Assembly (NCBI GenBank): GCA_020248785.1
Contig: JADCGX010000062.1
Coordinates: 1-46,548 of the forward strand
Reading direction: 5' to 3'
DNA: 46,548 nucleotides
DNA from: Burkholderiales bacterium
GTDB taxonomy: Bacteria > Pseudomonadota > Gammaproteobacteria > Burkholderiales > Burkholderiaceae_F
Shown: in pieces, positions 31,068 through 41,252 of the stretch
Layout: every line of letters starts with the position of its first letter
How positions within the stretch are numbered: the first letter of the stretch is position 1
Translations under genes and position numbers: made by a program
Notes under the pieces: generated by a model
What the model saw: only the letters and a program-made list of their open reading frames with translations
Databases searched by the model: none
Told to the model about the DNA's origin: nothing

Positions 31068-32297
31068 TTAGACGACCTGACCGAGCTTGAAGATCGGCAT
31101 GTAAATGGCGACAACGATGCCGCCGATGATGACGCCGAGCACGACCATGATCATTGGCTCGATCAGACTCGCCAGCGCATCCACCGTCTCGTCGACCTCG
31201 CGCTCGTAATAATCGGCAACCTTTTGCAGCATCGAATCGAGTGAACCCGACTCCTCGCCGATGCCCGTCATCTGCACGGCCATGTTCGGGAACACGCCCG
31301 TGTTCTGCATCGACTGTGCAAGGCTGGTGCCAACGTTCACTTCGTTTTGGATCTGCTTGGTGGCCTCCTTGTAGACCGCGTTACCGGCGGCGGGGCCAAC
31401 GGAGTCGAGCGCCTCAACGAGCGGCACGCCTGCAGCGAAGGTTGTCGCGAGGGTGCGGCTCCAGCGTGCCACCGACGCCTTCACCATCAGATCACCAATC
31501 ACGGGCGGCTTCAACAAGAGTCGATCGACCAGCATTTGCACCTTGGGCGAGCGCTTCCAGGAGGCATACAGGAAGTAGAGAAAGCCGCCTGTGCCGAACA
31601 ACAGGACGTACCAGTACTGCACGAAGAAGTCGGACATCGCGATCACCACAAGCGTGGGCACGGGCAAATCGGCGCCAAAGCTTGTGAACACGCTCTTGAA
31701 CGACGGGATCACGAAAATCATGATGATCGCCGTGATCAAGATCGCAACAAGAATGATCGCGGTCGGATAAAACAGCGCCTTCTTGATCTTACCTTTCAGG
31801 GCGAGCGTCTTTTCCATATAGATCGCCAGGCGATCGAGCAGCGTTTCCAAGATACCCGCCTGCTCGCCAGCGGCCACTAGATTGCAGAACAGTGCGTCGA
31901 AGTAGATCGGGTACTTGCGAAACGCCTGGTTAAGGCTGGTGCCGGTCTCCACATCCATCCGGATATCGTTCAGCAAGCGCGTCATCGACGGATTGGAGTG
32001 GCCCCGTCCAACGATGTCGAAGCATTGCATGAGCGGCACGCCTGCTTTCAGCATGGTGCACAGCTGCCGGGTGAACAGCGCAAGATCCTTCTCGGTGATC
32101 TTGCGGCCACGCGCGAAGCGTTGCTTCTTGATCTTGGTGGCCATGATGCCGCGCCGGCGCAACGACGCTGCAACAACAGACTCGCCACCGGCCCGCATCT
32201 CGCCCTTGATGACGCGTCCCTGCTTGTCCTTGCCCTCCCATTGGAACAGCCCCTCGCGGACGGCCTCACGCGGGCGAGCGATCACTCCGGTTGCCAT
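31068..32297 (-). CDS. pilC: Type IV pilus inner-membrane platform protein PilC
   Basis: Polytopic protein (T2SSF/GspF family) that couples the PilB motor to pilus assembly. The 409 residues contain two repeated GspF domains; FTRQLCTMLKAGVPLMQ with YPIYFDALFCNLVAAGEQAG is the first, and WSRTLATTFAAGVPLVEALD with FPNMAVQMTGIGEESGSLD the second. Three long helices are visible. The start is the ATG at 32297, 15 nt after pilB. Confidence 0.96.
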   Translation of the reverse strand: MATGVIARPREAVREGLFQWEGKDKQGRVIKGEMRAGGESVVAASLRRRGIMATKIKKQRFARGRKITEKDLALFTRQLCTMLKAGVPLMQCFDIVGRGHSNPSMTRLLNDIRMDVETGTSLNQAFRKYPIYFDALFCNLVAAGEQAGILETLLDRLAIYMEKTLALKGKIKKALFYPTAIILVAILITAIIMIFVIPSFKSVFTSFGADLPVPTLVVIAMSDFFVQYWYVLLFGTGGFLYFLYASWKRSPKVQMLVDRLLLKPPVIGDLMVKASVARWSRTLATTFAAGVPLVEALDSVGPAAGNAVYKEATKQIQNEVNVGTSLAQSMQNTGVFPNMAVQMTGIGEESGSLDSMLQKVADYYEREVDETVDALASLIEPMIMVVLGVIIGGIVVAIYMPIFKLGQVV

Positions 32298-32312
32298 TGA
32301 AACACTCCGTCC

Positions 32313-34052
32313 TTATTCGTTGGTACAGCCGAGAACTTCTTCGATCGAAGTCATGCCCTGTTTGACCTTGCGCAGACCAGATTGGCGCAGGTCACTCACG
32401 CCATCGCGCTGCGCTTGCTGAGCAATCTCAAGCGAGCTTCCGCCCCGCAGGATGATCTGTTGGATGGCCTCGCTGATCGGCATGACCTGGTAGATGCCCA
32501 CCCGTCCCTTGTACCCGCTGTTCTTGCAACGCTCGCAGCCCACCGGCTTGTACGGAACCCAGCTGCCATCGAAATCCTGTGCCTTGAAGCCCGCGGCCAG
32601 CATCGCCTCGCGCGACAACTCCGTGGGTTGCTTGCAGGCGCACAAGCGTCGGGCCAGGCGCTGCGCCGTGATGAGGATGATCGAGGAGACGATGTTGAAC
32701 GCTGGCACGCCCATGTTAGCCAGGCGTGTCAGTGTTGCCGGCGCATCGTTGGTGTGCAGTGTCGACATCACCATGTGGCCGGTCTGGGCCGCCTTGATGG
32801 CGATGTCGGCCGTTTCGAGGTCACGGATCTCGCCCACCATGATGATGTCCGGATCCTGCCGCAGGAAGGACTTCATGGCGGCAGCGAAGCTGAGGCCGGC
32901 CTTGTCGTTGACGTTGACTTGGTTGATGCCCGGCAGCTGGATCTCGGCGGGGTCTTCCGCGGTCGAGATGTTGACGCCCGGCTTGTTCAAAATGTTAAGG
33001 CACGTGTACAGCGACACCGTCTTGCCACTCCCGGTCGGCCCGGTCACGAGCACCATGCCATAGGGCCGCTGGATTGCGTCCATCAGCGCCTGTTTTTGCT
33101 CCGGCTCGTAGCCCAGCGCATCGATGCCCAGCTTGGCCTGCGACGGATCCAGGATCCGCATCACCACCTTTTCGCCGAACAGGGTCGGCAGGGTGCTGAC
33201 GCGAAAGTCAATGGCGCGTTGTCCGGACAGCACGAGCTTCATGCGCCCGTCCTGTGGCACACGTTTCTCGGAGATATCAAGCTTGGACACCACCTTGATA
33301 CGTGTGACCAGACGCTCCTTGATCGCAAGCGGCGGCTGCGCCACCTCGCGCAGTACGCCATCGACCCGGACGCGCACGCGGTAGAACTTTTCGTACGGCT
33401 CGAAGTGCAGGTCCGACGCGCCTTCAGTGATCGCGTCCAAGAGCAGCTTCTGTAGGAAACGCACCACCGGCGCGTCATCGACCTCGGCCGCGGCTGCGTC
33501 TTCGGTAGCGTCGCCACCGTCGTCGGCGATCAGGTCGTCGAAGTTGACGTCGTCGTCGACCATGTTCTCGAGCGACTGCGCCACCGACCGCGACGCGGTC
33601 TCCACGACCTTCATCAGCTTGTCGTGTTCCACTACCACGACATCGAGCGCCAACTGCGTCTGGAATTTGACCTGATCGAGCGCCTGGAAGTTGGTCGGAT
33701 CCGAGACAGCAACTGCCAGCCGGTTGCCGCGCTTGCGCAGCGCCAGGACGCGAGAGGCGCCGACCAATTTCTTGTCGATAACGTCCTTGGGCAGCTGGTC
33801 AGTATCGATCGCCGCCAGGTCGAGCAATGGGTGGCCGAATGTATCGGCCGCGAACTTGGCGACCGCGTTCGCGCTCAAGCCCGTCGTTTCGGACGAGTTC
33901 ACGAGCTCGTCGATGAACAAGGTGTTGGCCTGCACGGCCTTGCGCGCCAACGCCTCCGCGCGATCCGGACGCAACTTGCCTTGCTGGACCAATGCGCGGG
34001 CCAGACCGGTCAAGGCACTTGCAGCAGAAACTGTCTGGGAGACTGCGGACAT
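32313..34052 (-). CDS. pilB: Type IV pilus assembly ATPase PilB
   Basis: Hexameric cytoplasmic ATPase that powers pilus extension. The 579 residues have an N-terminal GspE/MshEN-like domain, then the ATPase core: Walker A GPTGSGKTVSLY, Asp box STAEDPAEIQLPG, Walker B IIMVGEIRD, and His box STLHTNDAPATLTRL. A zinc-binding tetracysteine (LCACKQP and GCERCKNSG) follows. It is the first gene of the pilB-pilC-pilD-coaE-zapD-yacG run on the minus strand. No pilin gene is in the window. Confidence 0.97.
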   Translation of the reverse strand: MSAVSQTVSAASALTGLARALVQQGKLRPDRAEALARKAVQANTLFIDELVNSSETTGLSANAVAKFAADTFGHPLLDLAAIDTDQLPKDVIDKKLVGASRVLALRKRGNRLAVAVSDPTNFQALDQVKFQTQLALDVVVVEHDKLMKVVETASRSVAQSLENMVDDDVNFDDLIADDGGDATEDAAAAEVDDAPVVRFLQKLLLDAITEGASDLHFEPYEKFYRVRVRVDGVLREVAQPPLAIKERLVTRIKVVSKLDISEKRVPQDGRMKLVLSGQRAIDFRVSTLPTLFGEKVVMRILDPSQAKLGIDALGYEPEQKQALMDAIQRPYGMVLVTGPTGSGKTVSLYTCLNILNKPGVNISTAEDPAEIQLPGINQVNVNDKAGLSFAAAMKSFLRQDPDIIMVGEIRDLETADIAIKAAQTGHMVMSTLHTNDAPATLTRLANMGVPAFNIVSSIILITAQRLARRLCACKQPTELSREAMLAAGFKAQDFDGSWVPYKPVGCERCKNSGYKGRVGIYQVMPISEAIQQIILRGGSSLEIAQQAQRDGVSDLRQSGLRKVKQGMTSIEEVLGCTNE

Positions 34053-34116
34053 GGATAAGAGCTCAGCGACTCACGCTTCGTTTATAGCCCGCGCCACTCG
34101 CAAAGAAAGACGAAAG

Positions 34117-34145
34117 ATAGTGCCGGTAAGCCCTTGCTTTGTAAA
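34117..34145 (-). promoter_or_regulatory. Candidate promoter of the pilB run
   Basis: Read on the minus strand, TTTACA (34145-34140) is followed after 17 bp by CACTAT (34122-34117). The -35 matches five of six bases, the -10 only about three. It lies 65 nt upstream of the pilB start. A later TATAAA near 34086-34081 has no partner at the right distance. Confidence 0.35.
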
Positions 34146-34305
34146 GTAAAGCGGCGTCGAAGCTCCCCCGTCATCGCCTGTTGGAGGGTCGGCCGAAGTG
34201 TTGAAATGACAGCCAGTTTAGGTCAAGCGAACAATGACCCATGGCCAAGAGAGGGCGCTACGACGTGGTGCAACGCGACGGGAACGCGATCAAGTGCGGG
34301 CAATG

Positions 34306-34382
34306 TGGTCGGGGTGAGAGGATTTGAACCTCCGACTCCTGCGTCCCGAACGCAGTACTCTACCAGGCTGAGCTACACCCCG
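34306..34382 (-). tRNA. tRNA-Pro (anticodon CGG)
   Basis: A 77-nt cloverleaf on the minus strand: 5' acceptor CGGGGTG pairing with CACCCCG, D-arm with AGCTCAGCCTGGTAGAGT, anticodon stem CTGCG/CGCAG around loop TTCGGGA (anticodon CGG), T-arm with GGTTCAAATCC, discriminator A, and an encoded CCA end. It reads proline codon CCG, a frequent codon in GC-rich genomes. Confidence 0.97.
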
Positions 34383-34416
34383 ACGGTATTCGCAGCGGCA
34401 CGAGCTTGACGATCGA

Positions 34417-35412
34417 CTAGCGATCGCGTGCGACGGCAAAGGTCGACAAGTTTATCAGAGCACGCTGATACGGCGTCTTTGGAAGAACGCTGATCGCATC
34501 TGCCGCGCTCGTTGCGAGGACATCGGCGCGCTGCTGGGCGTAGGCGATGGAGCCATTGCTGCGCACGATCTCGGCCACCTGACGAAAGTCACCGCCGCCA
34601 TCGCGAATCGCCTCCTCGATCACCGCTTTTTGCGAGGTGCTCGCGCAGGACAACGCGTGGATCAGCGGTAGGGTGGATTTGCCTTCCCGCAGGTCGTCTC
34701 CCAGTCGCTTGCCCAGATCCTCCGTGTGGCCCGAGTAATCGAGCACGTCGTCAACGATCTGGAAGGCCGAGCCCAGCGCCGCGCCATAGCGCGCACAGCG
34801 CGTTTCGACCTCGGCATTTGCGCCAGAAAGCACGGCTGCGATGCGACACGCGGCCTCGAACAGCGTCGATGTCTTGCGCTCGATCACCTGCATGTAGCGC
34901 TGTTCGGTGACCGAAGGATCGTGAACGTTGAGCAACTGCAGGACTTCGCCCTCGGCGATGCGGTTGGTCGCGTCGGCCAGGATGCGCATCACGCGCAGGC
35001 TGCCCACCTCGACCATCATCTGGAACGAGCGCGAGTACAGAAAGTCGCCAACCAGTACGCTGGCGGCGTTGCCAAATGCCGCGTTGGCGGTGGCGCGGCC
35101 GCGCCGAAGGTCAGACTCATCGACCACGTCGTCGTGTAACAGCGTGGCGGTGTGGATGAATTCGATCACGGCCGCCAGTTGATGATGCCCCGCGCCCTCG
35201 TAACCCAGGCCGCGTGCGGTGAGCAGGAGCAGCGCCGGGCGCAGGCGCTTGCCGCCGGCCCCGATGATGTAGTCGGCAATCGTGCGGATGAGTGCGACGT
35301 CCGAGTCGAGCCGGGCACGAATCACGTCATCCAGCGCCGCCATGTCGGCAGCAGCCGGCGCGAGAATTTCGGGCAGCGTGGGCGGGGCGGGCAGCGCGGT
35401 TGCAGGAAGCAC
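34417..35412 (-). CDS. ispB: Octaprenyl diphosphate synthase (trans-polyprenyl synthase) IspB
   Basis: Makes the long isoprenoid side chain of ubiquinone. Both aspartate-rich motifs are present: LLHDDVVDESDLRRG and QIVDDVLDYSG, with GGKRLRPALLLL before them. The start is uncertain. GTG 35412 gives 331 residues beginning MLPATALPAPP, about the family length. The frame stays open to about 35613, but that part is Arg/Pro/Ser-rich and not family-like; an ATG at 35441-35439 is out of frame. It is divergent from rplU, a common arrangement in Proteobacteria. Confidence 0.92.
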   Translation of the reverse strand: MLPATALPAPPTLPEILAPAAADMAALDDVIRARLDSDVALIRTIADYIIGAGGKRLRPALLLLTARGLGYEGAGHHQLAAVIEFIHTATLLHDDVVDESDLRRGRATANAAFGNAASVLVGDFLYSRSFQMMVEVGSLRVMRILADATNRIAEGEVLQLLNVHDPSVTEQRYMQVIERKTSTLFEAACRIAAVLSGANAEVETRCARYGAALGSAFQIVDDVLDYSGHTEDLGKRLGDDLREGKSTLPLIHALSCASTSQKAVIEEAIRDGGGDFRQVAEIVRSNGSIAYAQQRADVLATSAADAISVLPKTPYQRALINLSTFAVARDR

Positions 35413-35579
35413 TGGGGACTTTGGGGCTGGCTTGCCGTCATGCGGGCGCCGAAGTGGTGCCCAGGGCAGCGAACTCCGCCGGATTATAGGGAGGCAGCAG
35501 GGAGGCGGGCTGGCGCGCCGGCTTGACTGATGTCTGCGCCGCGCGCGGACCGTGACCGGCCACGCGAGCGGCGATGAAT

Positions 35580-35609
35580 TTGACCGGCCGCCAGCGAATC
35601 TGAGACAAT
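35580..35609 (+). promoter_or_regulatory. Promoter of rplU-rpmA
   Basis: TTGACC (35580-35585) and GACAAT (35604-35609) are 18 bp apart. Each matches four to five of six consensus bases. The start of transcription would be near 35616, giving a leader of about 135 nt before rplU. Confidence 0.65.
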
Positions 35610-35634
35610 CCAAGGCTTTCTTGAGTTGTCGCTG

Positions 35635-35738
35635 TCAGTGACGGTTGGAAACTGTTTGGGGCGAGGCCACTATGGCGGCCGGCCGCTCTCGTCGGCAACT
35701 TCCTCGGCGGTTGTCATCCGCAGCACCGCTGTCACTGA
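35635..35738 (+). promoter_or_regulatory. Possible long-range pairing in the rplU leader
   Basis: TCAGTGAC (35635-35642) is the exact complement of GTCACTGA (35731-35738), which directly abuts the AAGGAG ribosome site (35738-35743). Such pairing could mask the rplU ribosome site and allow control by L21 or another factor. It is inferred from base pairing only. Confidence 0.35.
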
Positions 35739-35749
35739 AGGAGTCCAGC

Positions 35750-36058
35750 ATGTACGCAGTCATCAAATCGGGCGGCAAACAGTACCGCGTTGCCCCGGGT
35801 GACAAGTTGAAGCTCGAAACGCTGCCGGCCGAGGTGGGCCAGAAGGTCATCCTCGGTGAAGTGCTGGCCGTCGGTGACGGGGCGGATGTCCGCGTCGGCA
35901 CGCCGCTGGTCGAGGGCGCGTCGGTCACTGCCACGGTTCTGTCGCATGGCCGGCGCGACAAGATCACAATTTTCAAGATGAAGCGCCGCAAGCACTACAC
36001 CAAGAACGGCGGGCATCGTCAGAACTTCACCGAAGTGCAGATCGACGTGGTCGCCTAG
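35750..36058 (+). CDS. rplU: 50S ribosomal protein L21
   Basis: The 102-residue product begins [14 protein letters not shown] and has [14 protein letters not shown] near the end, both signatures of bL21. ATG 35750 is preceded by AAGGAG at 35738-35743, 6 nt upstream. It is followed after 36 nt by rpmA, the usual partner. A longer in-frame opening upstream lies in the leader and is not family-like. Confidence 0.98.
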   Translation: MYAVIKSGGKQYRVAPGDKLKLETLPAEVGQKVILGEVLAVGDGADVRVGTPLVEGASVTATVLSHGRRDKITIFKMKRRKHYTKNGGHRQNFTEVQIDVVA

Positions 36059-36094
36059 CACGTCGACCCGGCGAGCATCGCATCAGAGGATCAA

Positions 36095-36355
36095 ATGGCA
36101 CACAAGAAAGCAGGCGGCTCGTCGCGTAACGGCCGTGACTCGCAGGCAAAGCGGCTGGGCGTCAAGGTCTTTGGCGGCCAGGAGATCAACGCGGGCGGCA
36201 TCATCGTGCGCCAGCGCGGCACCAAGTTCCATCCCGGCACCAACGTCGGCATTGGACGGGACCACACGCTCTTTGCGCTGGTCGACGGCAAAGTAGCCTT
36301 CGCCGTGCAGGGCGAAAGCAGCCGCCAGACCGTCAATGTGGTGCCGCAGGCCTAA
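36095..36355 (+). CDS. rpmA: 50S ribosomal protein L27
   Basis: An 86-residue bL27 starting [20 protein letters not shown], with [15 protein letters not shown] and [12 protein letters not shown]. Its N-terminal tail reaches the peptidyl-transferase centre. The start keeps the short form with no Firmicutes-type cleaved extension. An AGAGGA ribosome site lies 8 nt upstream. A strong terminator follows at 36409. Confidence 0.98.
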   Translation: MAHKKAGGSSRNGRDSQAKRLGVKVFGGQEINAGGIIVRQRGTKFHPGTNVGIGRDHTLFALVDGKVAFAVQGESSRQTVNVVPQA

Positions 36356-36408
36356 GGTCCGCGGCGCGAGGTTGATCACTGAGCGCGGCCTTCGCGGCGC
36401 CGCCACAC

Positions 36409-37494
<1,086 letters not shown>

Positions 37495-37496
37495 GC

Positions 37497-38621
37497 ATGC
37501 ATTCGCGCTCCGTGGTGACCGATGCGCGCCGGATCGTCGTCAAGGTCGGCTCCAGCCTGGTGACCAACGAGGGGCGCGGGCTGGATCTCGAGGCCATCTC
37601 GCGCTGGGCCGGGCAGATCGCCAGTCTCATGCAGACCGGCAAGTCGGTCGTGCTCGTGTCGAGTGGTGCGATCGCCGAAGGCATGCAGCGACTCGGCTGG
37701 TCACGGCGGCCCAAGCAAGTCCACGAACTGCAGGCGGCCGCGGCGGTCGGACAGATGGGCCTGGCGCAGGCCTATGAGAGCCGCTTCGGCGAGTATGGCT
37801 GCCACAGTGCGCAGGTGCTGCTCACGCATGCCGACCTGGCCGATCGCGTGCGCTACCTCAACGCACGCTCGACGCTGTTCACCTTGCTGGCGTTCGGCGT
37901 CGTGCCGGTCATCAACGAGAACGACACCGTGGTGACCGACGAGATCAAGTTCGGCGACAACGACACGCTGGGCTCGCTCGTCACGAATCTCGTGGAAGCC
38001 GATGTCCTTGTGATCCTGACCGACCAGACCGGACTCTTCACCGCCGATCCGCGGCGTGATCCGGGAGCCCAGCTCATCGCGGATGCCCAGGCCGGCGATC
38101 CGCGCCTCGAAGAGATGGCTGGCGGCGCGGGCAGCGCGATCGGTCGCGGCGGGATGATCACCAAGGTCCTGGCCGCCAAGCGCGCCGCGCGCAGTGGTGC
38201 GCACACCGTCATTGCGTCGGGTCGTGAGCCGGATGTGCTGCTGCGTTTGACAAGGGGCGAACGCATTGGCACCCAGCTGAGTGCCGCCGTGCCGGTGCTG
38301 ACGGCGCGCAAACAATGGCTGGCCGATCATTTGCAGCTGCGTGGCCGCGTCGTGCTCGACGACGGCGCGGCGCGCGCGCTGCGCAGCGGCGGCAAGAGCC
38401 TGCTGCCCATCGGCGTGACCGAGGTCCAGGGCGAGTTCGCGCGCGGCGACGTGGTCGCCTGCTTGGACACCCATGGTGCCGAGGTAGCGCGGGGACTGGT
38501 CAACTACTCCGCGGCGCAGGCGCGGCAGATCGCGCGCCGGCCCACCGCGGAGATCGAGGCCATTCTCGGGTTCATCGAGGAGCCCGAGCTGATTCACCGC
38601 GACAACCTGGTCCTCGTCTAG
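37497..38621 (+). CDS. proB: Glutamate 5-kinase ProB
   Basis: First enzyme of proline synthesis, making gamma-glutamyl phosphate. ATG 37497, 2 nt after the obgE stop, gives 374 residues. The amino-acid-kinase domain has [39 protein letters not shown] and [12 protein letters not shown]. The C-terminal PUA domain (about 285-365) includes [13 protein letters not shown]. The close spacing to obgE implies one transcript. No proA lies in the window. Confidence 0.97.
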   Translation: MHSRSVVTDARRIVVKVGSSLVTNEGRGLDLEAISRWAGQIASLMQTGKSVVLVSSGAIAEGMQRLGWSRRPKQVHELQAAAAVGQMGLAQAYESRFGEYGCHSAQVLLTHADLADRVRYLNARSTLFTLLAFGVVPVINENDTVVTDEIKFGDNDTLGSLVTNLVEADVLVILTDQTGLFTADPRRDPGAQLIADAQAGDPRLEEMAGGAGSAIGRGGMITKVLAAKRAARSGAHTVIASGREPDVLLRLTRGERIGTQLSAAVPVLTARKQWLADHLQLRGRVVLDDGAARALRSGGKSLLPIGVTEVQGEFARGDVVACLDTHGAEVARGLVNYSAAQARQIARRPTAEIEAILGFIEEPELIHRDNLVLV

Positions 38622-38693
38622 CCAGAGTCTCCCGCGACCGCCATGCGCGAAACTGCGGGTGAGCCGTTGGGGCGCAAGGTTATCCTCGCTGCC

Positions 38694-39518
38694 ATGTCTG
38701 ACCTGTCCCGTCAGGAAGCACTCGCCTCCCAGTTGCCTACAACGGCCGCGGCCGACCTTGCCCGTCGCTTTGGCGGGGTCGCGCGCCTGTATGGCGACGC
38801 CGCCGTGCTGCGCTTTGCCAGCGCCCACGTGGCGGTAATCGGCATCGGCGGCGTGGGATCCTGGGCCGCCGAGGCGATTGCACGCAGCGGCATCGGCACC
38901 ATCACCCTCGTGGACATCGACCATATCGCCGAAAGCAACACCAACCGCCAGATCCATGCGCTGGGCGACGCGTATGGTATGGCCAAGGTGGAGGCGATGG
39001 GCGCGCGCATCCGCGCCATCAATCCGGCTGCGCGCCTGAACCTGGTCGACGAGTTCGTCACGACCGATAACGCAGCGGCGCTTCTCGCACGCGGTTTTGA
39101 TGTCGTGATCGATTCCATCGACCAGGTGCAAGCCAAGGCGGCATTGATCACGCAATGTCGCGCCATGCGTGTGCCCGTTTTCACTTGCGGCGCAGCCGGG
39201 GGGAGGGTCGATCCGACGCGCATCCGCACCGACGATCTCGCGCGCGTGCAAGGCGATCCGCTGCTCGCCAAGCTGCGCTACCGACTGCGGCGAGAGCACG
39301 GCTTTCCGGCTGAATCGGCCAGCGGTCGCGTGCGCAAGTTTGGCGTGACCGCGGTCTACTCGGACGAGCCGGTCCGCAAGCCTGTGGCCGCCTGTGCCGC
39401 TGACGGCGCGCCGCATGGGCTGTCCTGTGCCGGCTACGGTTCATCGGTTACTGTCACGGCGCCAATGGGCTTTGCGGCGGCTGCGGTTGCGCTGGCGACG
39501 CTGCAGGCAACGGACTGA
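38694..39518 (+). CDS. tcdA: tRNA threonylcarbamoyladenosine dehydratase TcdA
   Basis: E1-like (ThiF/MoeB family) enzyme that cyclises t6A to ct6A in tRNA, using ATP. ATG 38694 gives 274 residues; the frame also has an ATG at 38643. The Rossmann nucleotide site is IGIGGVGSWAAEAIARSG, followed by DIDHIAESNTNRQ, FDVVIDSIDQVQAKAAL and TCGAAGG. The C-terminal GLSCAGYGSSVTVTAPMG is typical of TcdA. A perfect hairpin begins directly after the stop. Confidence 0.93.
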   Translation: MSDLSRQEALASQLPTTAAADLARRFGGVARLYGDAAVLRFASAHVAVIGIGGVGSWAAEAIARSGIGTITLVDIDHIAESNTNRQIHALGDAYGMAKVEAMGARIRAINPAARLNLVDEFVTTDNAAALLARGFDVVIDSIDQVQAKAALITQCRAMRVPVFTCGAAGGRVDPTRIRTDDLARVQGDPLLAKLRYRLRREHGFPAESASGRVRKFGVTAVYSDEPVRKPVAACAADGAPHGLSCAGYGSSVTVTAPMGFAAAAVALATLQATD

Positions 39519-39545
39519 GCCATCAAGCGGACGGCGCTTGATGGC
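39519..39545. terminator. Hairpin immediately after tcdA
   Basis: GCCATCAAGC (39519-39528) pairs perfectly with GCTTGATGGC (39536-39545) over a 7-nt loop, starting at the first base after the stop codon. No T-run follows, so termination or 3'-end protection are both possible. A second small hairpin CACTGG-AGTGA-CCAGTG follows at 39555-39571, inside the leader of the stress-protein gene. Confidence 0.55.
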
Positions 39546-39597
39546 CGTCAAGTGCACTGGAGTGACCAGTGCCACCATGCATTCAAGGGAGTTCGCG

Positions 39598-40032
39598 ATG
39601 TTCAAGAAGATTCTGTTGCCAACCGATGGCTCCGAGCTGTCCGACAAGGCGATCGCCGGCGCCATTCAAATGGCCTCCACCATGGGCGCGAGCGTGGTCG
39701 GCATGACCGTGGTCGAGCCGTACTCGTACTCGTCGCTGTCGGAGTACCGGCCTGAATCGTTCGACGACTATGAAGCGCGTATGGAGCAGGCGGCGCGCGA
39801 GCGCCTGGCGAAGGTCGAGGCCGCAGGCAAGACGGCCGGCGTCACGGTGACGACGAGCGTGGTGAAGTCGTTCTCGCCCTATGAGGCCATCATCGAGGCC
39901 TGCGGCAAGACTGGTTGCGACGTCATCTTCATGGCCTCGCACGGCCGCAGGGGGTTGAACGCGCTGCTACTCGGCAGTGAAACGCAGAAGGTGCTAACGC
40001 ACTCCACCGTGCCAGTCATGGTGTACCGCTAG
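39598..40032 (+). CDS. Universal stress protein (UspA family)
   Basis: Single-domain 144-residue Usp. It starts MFKKILLPTDGSELS and carries an ATP-site-like motif ASHGRRGLNALLLGSET, which keeps the G-9x-GS part of the nucleotide-binding consensus. It probably binds ATP and forms dimers in the cytoplasm during stress. AGGGAG lies 7 nt upstream of ATG 39598. Two hairpins precede it and one follows it, so it appears to be a single-gene unit. Confidence 0.95.
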   Translation: MFKKILLPTDGSELSDKAIAGAIQMASTMGASVVGMTVVEPYSYSSLSEYRPESFDDYEARMEQAARERLAKVEAAGKTAGVTVTTSVVKSFSPYEAIIEACGKTGCDVIFMASHGRRGLNALLLGSETQKVLTHSTVPVMVYR

Positions 40033-40496
40033 CGCGGTCACCACATGGCGGGCTATGGAGCCCGCCTGAAGGGCCGAGCGCCAATCCGACTCGATCGGGT
40101 GCGGTGCGACGGCCCTTCACCATTTTTGCGGCAACCTGTGCTTGACAGCCGCTTGCACGCAAAGCCCGACCAGCTTCTTGGCGCGATCTTCACTCCGGCA
40201 CTGCGCTGGAACTGCTGCTACAGCTCGCGTAGCGAGCCCCATGGGGTGTGGCGCGCACACGCCCAACGCTACCGCGGTGCGATCGCTTAACCCGCAGCCG
40301 ATGTGTCGGCACGAAATCTGGTGCGGCCCGCGAACAGATCAGCCCGTTGCAGCGCCGTCACCCGCCGCGACCGGCTGCCGTGCGTCCGCCATGCTGGCGC
40401 TGACGCGGCGCCGTGCAGAGAGTCGCTTTGCCCTCGATCAAGCGCACAGTGGCCCACGGCCGTACCGTGGGTGCGATCGACTGCCCGGAGCCCACC
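40033..40496. other. Non-coding stretch between usp and the hemerythrin gene
   Basis: I see no credible gene in these 464 nt. Three hairpins are visible: GGCGGGC-TATGGA-GCCCGCC (40047-40066), just after usp and probably its terminator; GCTCGC-GTA-GCGAGC (40223-40237); and CCCACGG-CCGTA-CCGTGGG (40453-40471), 25 nt before the hemerythrin start. A TTGACA at 40142 lacks a matching -10 box. Confidence 0.5.
40047..40066 (+). terminator. Terminator-like hairpin after the universal stress gene
   Basis: GGCGGGC (40047-40053) and GCCCGCC (40060-40066) form a perfect 7-bp GC stem with loop TATGGA, 14 nt after the stop. No T-run follows. Confidence 0.5.
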
Positions 40497-40892
40497 ATGC
40501 CAGCTGCTGCCACGCCCGTTCGCCACGAGGACATTCTGGTGGGCTTCAAGCCCATCGACGATTTGCATCGCGAGTTCGAGGACATTCTCACCGCACTGAA
40601 CGATCCGGCCGAGGCCGATTACGCTGAACACCTGCTGGCGCTGCACGAGCACTTGCTGCGCCACTGCGCCACCGAAGAGCGCTTCATGCAGCAGGAGAGT
40701 TACTCGCACCTGGCGCGCCACAAGCGGGCGCACGAGCAACTGTTGGAATCAGTTTCCGAGGTGCGCCGCCGCTTCGATTCTGGCGACGTCGATGCGGTGC
40801 GTCGTTACGCGGCCGATCTCATGAACTGGTTCAGCATCCACGCGCAGAGCGAGGATGCGGAGCTCGCCGGGTATCTCAGGGGCATCGGCTGA
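40497..40892 (+). CDS. Single-domain bacteriohemerythrin
   Basis: A 131-residue four-helix protein with a di-iron oxygen-binding site, likely cytoplasmic and involved in O2 storage, transfer or sensing. The ligand set is complete: H24 (IDDLH), H56 and E60 (HCATE), H75 and H79 (HKRAH), H115 and D120 (HAQSED). ATG 40497 is the best start; an upstream ATG at 40413 would add 28 residues not typical of the fold. It stands alone between two non-coding stretches. Confidence 0.92.
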   Translation: MPAAATPVRHEDILVGFKPIDDLHREFEDILTALNDPAEADYAEHLLALHEHLLRHCATEERFMQQESYSHLARHKRAHEQLLESVSEVRRRFDSGDVDAVRRYAADLMNWFSIHAQSEDAELAGYLRGIG

Positions 40893-41252
40893 GCGACGCG
40901 GCGGCGCCAGTGCGGACGACGCAAGTGGCCTATCGCGCGGGGCAGTTCAAGCAACGGCCGGCTGCCCCATCGCCGAGAGCCAGCGCCCCGTGCGGCGCTT
41001 GTCGGTGTCAGAGGCAGCACCGAGTCTCGCCGTCAGCGCCCGGTTTTCCGGGGATGGTCTGGAAGCGCGTCGGTTGCCGGCGCACAGAGGCTGCGGGAGC
41101 GCGGCGGCGATACTGCGGAGGTCAACCGCTCAGCGTGTCAGCATGAGCAGGACGCCCAGGCTCATCGGATGGCGGCCGCATCGGTCGATGCCTGTGTCGA
41201 CGCATCAGCCTCGCTGACCCACGCTCAAAGACACAGTGGCCGCAGCGCTTGG
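40893..41252. other. Non-coding stretch between hemerythrin and Rieske genes
   Basis: Bases between these convergent genes show no supported gene on either strand; the short open frames present are Arg/Ser-rich and typical of chance in GC-rich DNA. No terminator with a T-run is visible. Confidence 0.45.

Larger units (their letters stand above)
35413..35749. other. Divergent ispB/rplU intergenic region
   Basis: About 337 nt. It contains the rplU promoter and a leader of about 135 nt. No separate gene is convincing on either strand. No clear ispB promoter is visible. Confidence 0.5.

Noticed and set aside
35439..35441. ATG as a start for ispB
   Set aside because: It is out of frame with the conserved ispB sequence.
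37701..39416. Long antisense open frame over proB and tcdA
   Set aside because: Spans two clear genes of the + strand and has no protein-like features.
40142..40147. Perfect -35 box TTGACA between usp and the hemerythrin gene
   Set aside because: No -10-like hexamer lies 16-18 bp downstream.
40045..40290. 81-codon open frame after usp
   Set aside because: Begins inside the terminator-like hairpin, has no ribosome site and looks random.
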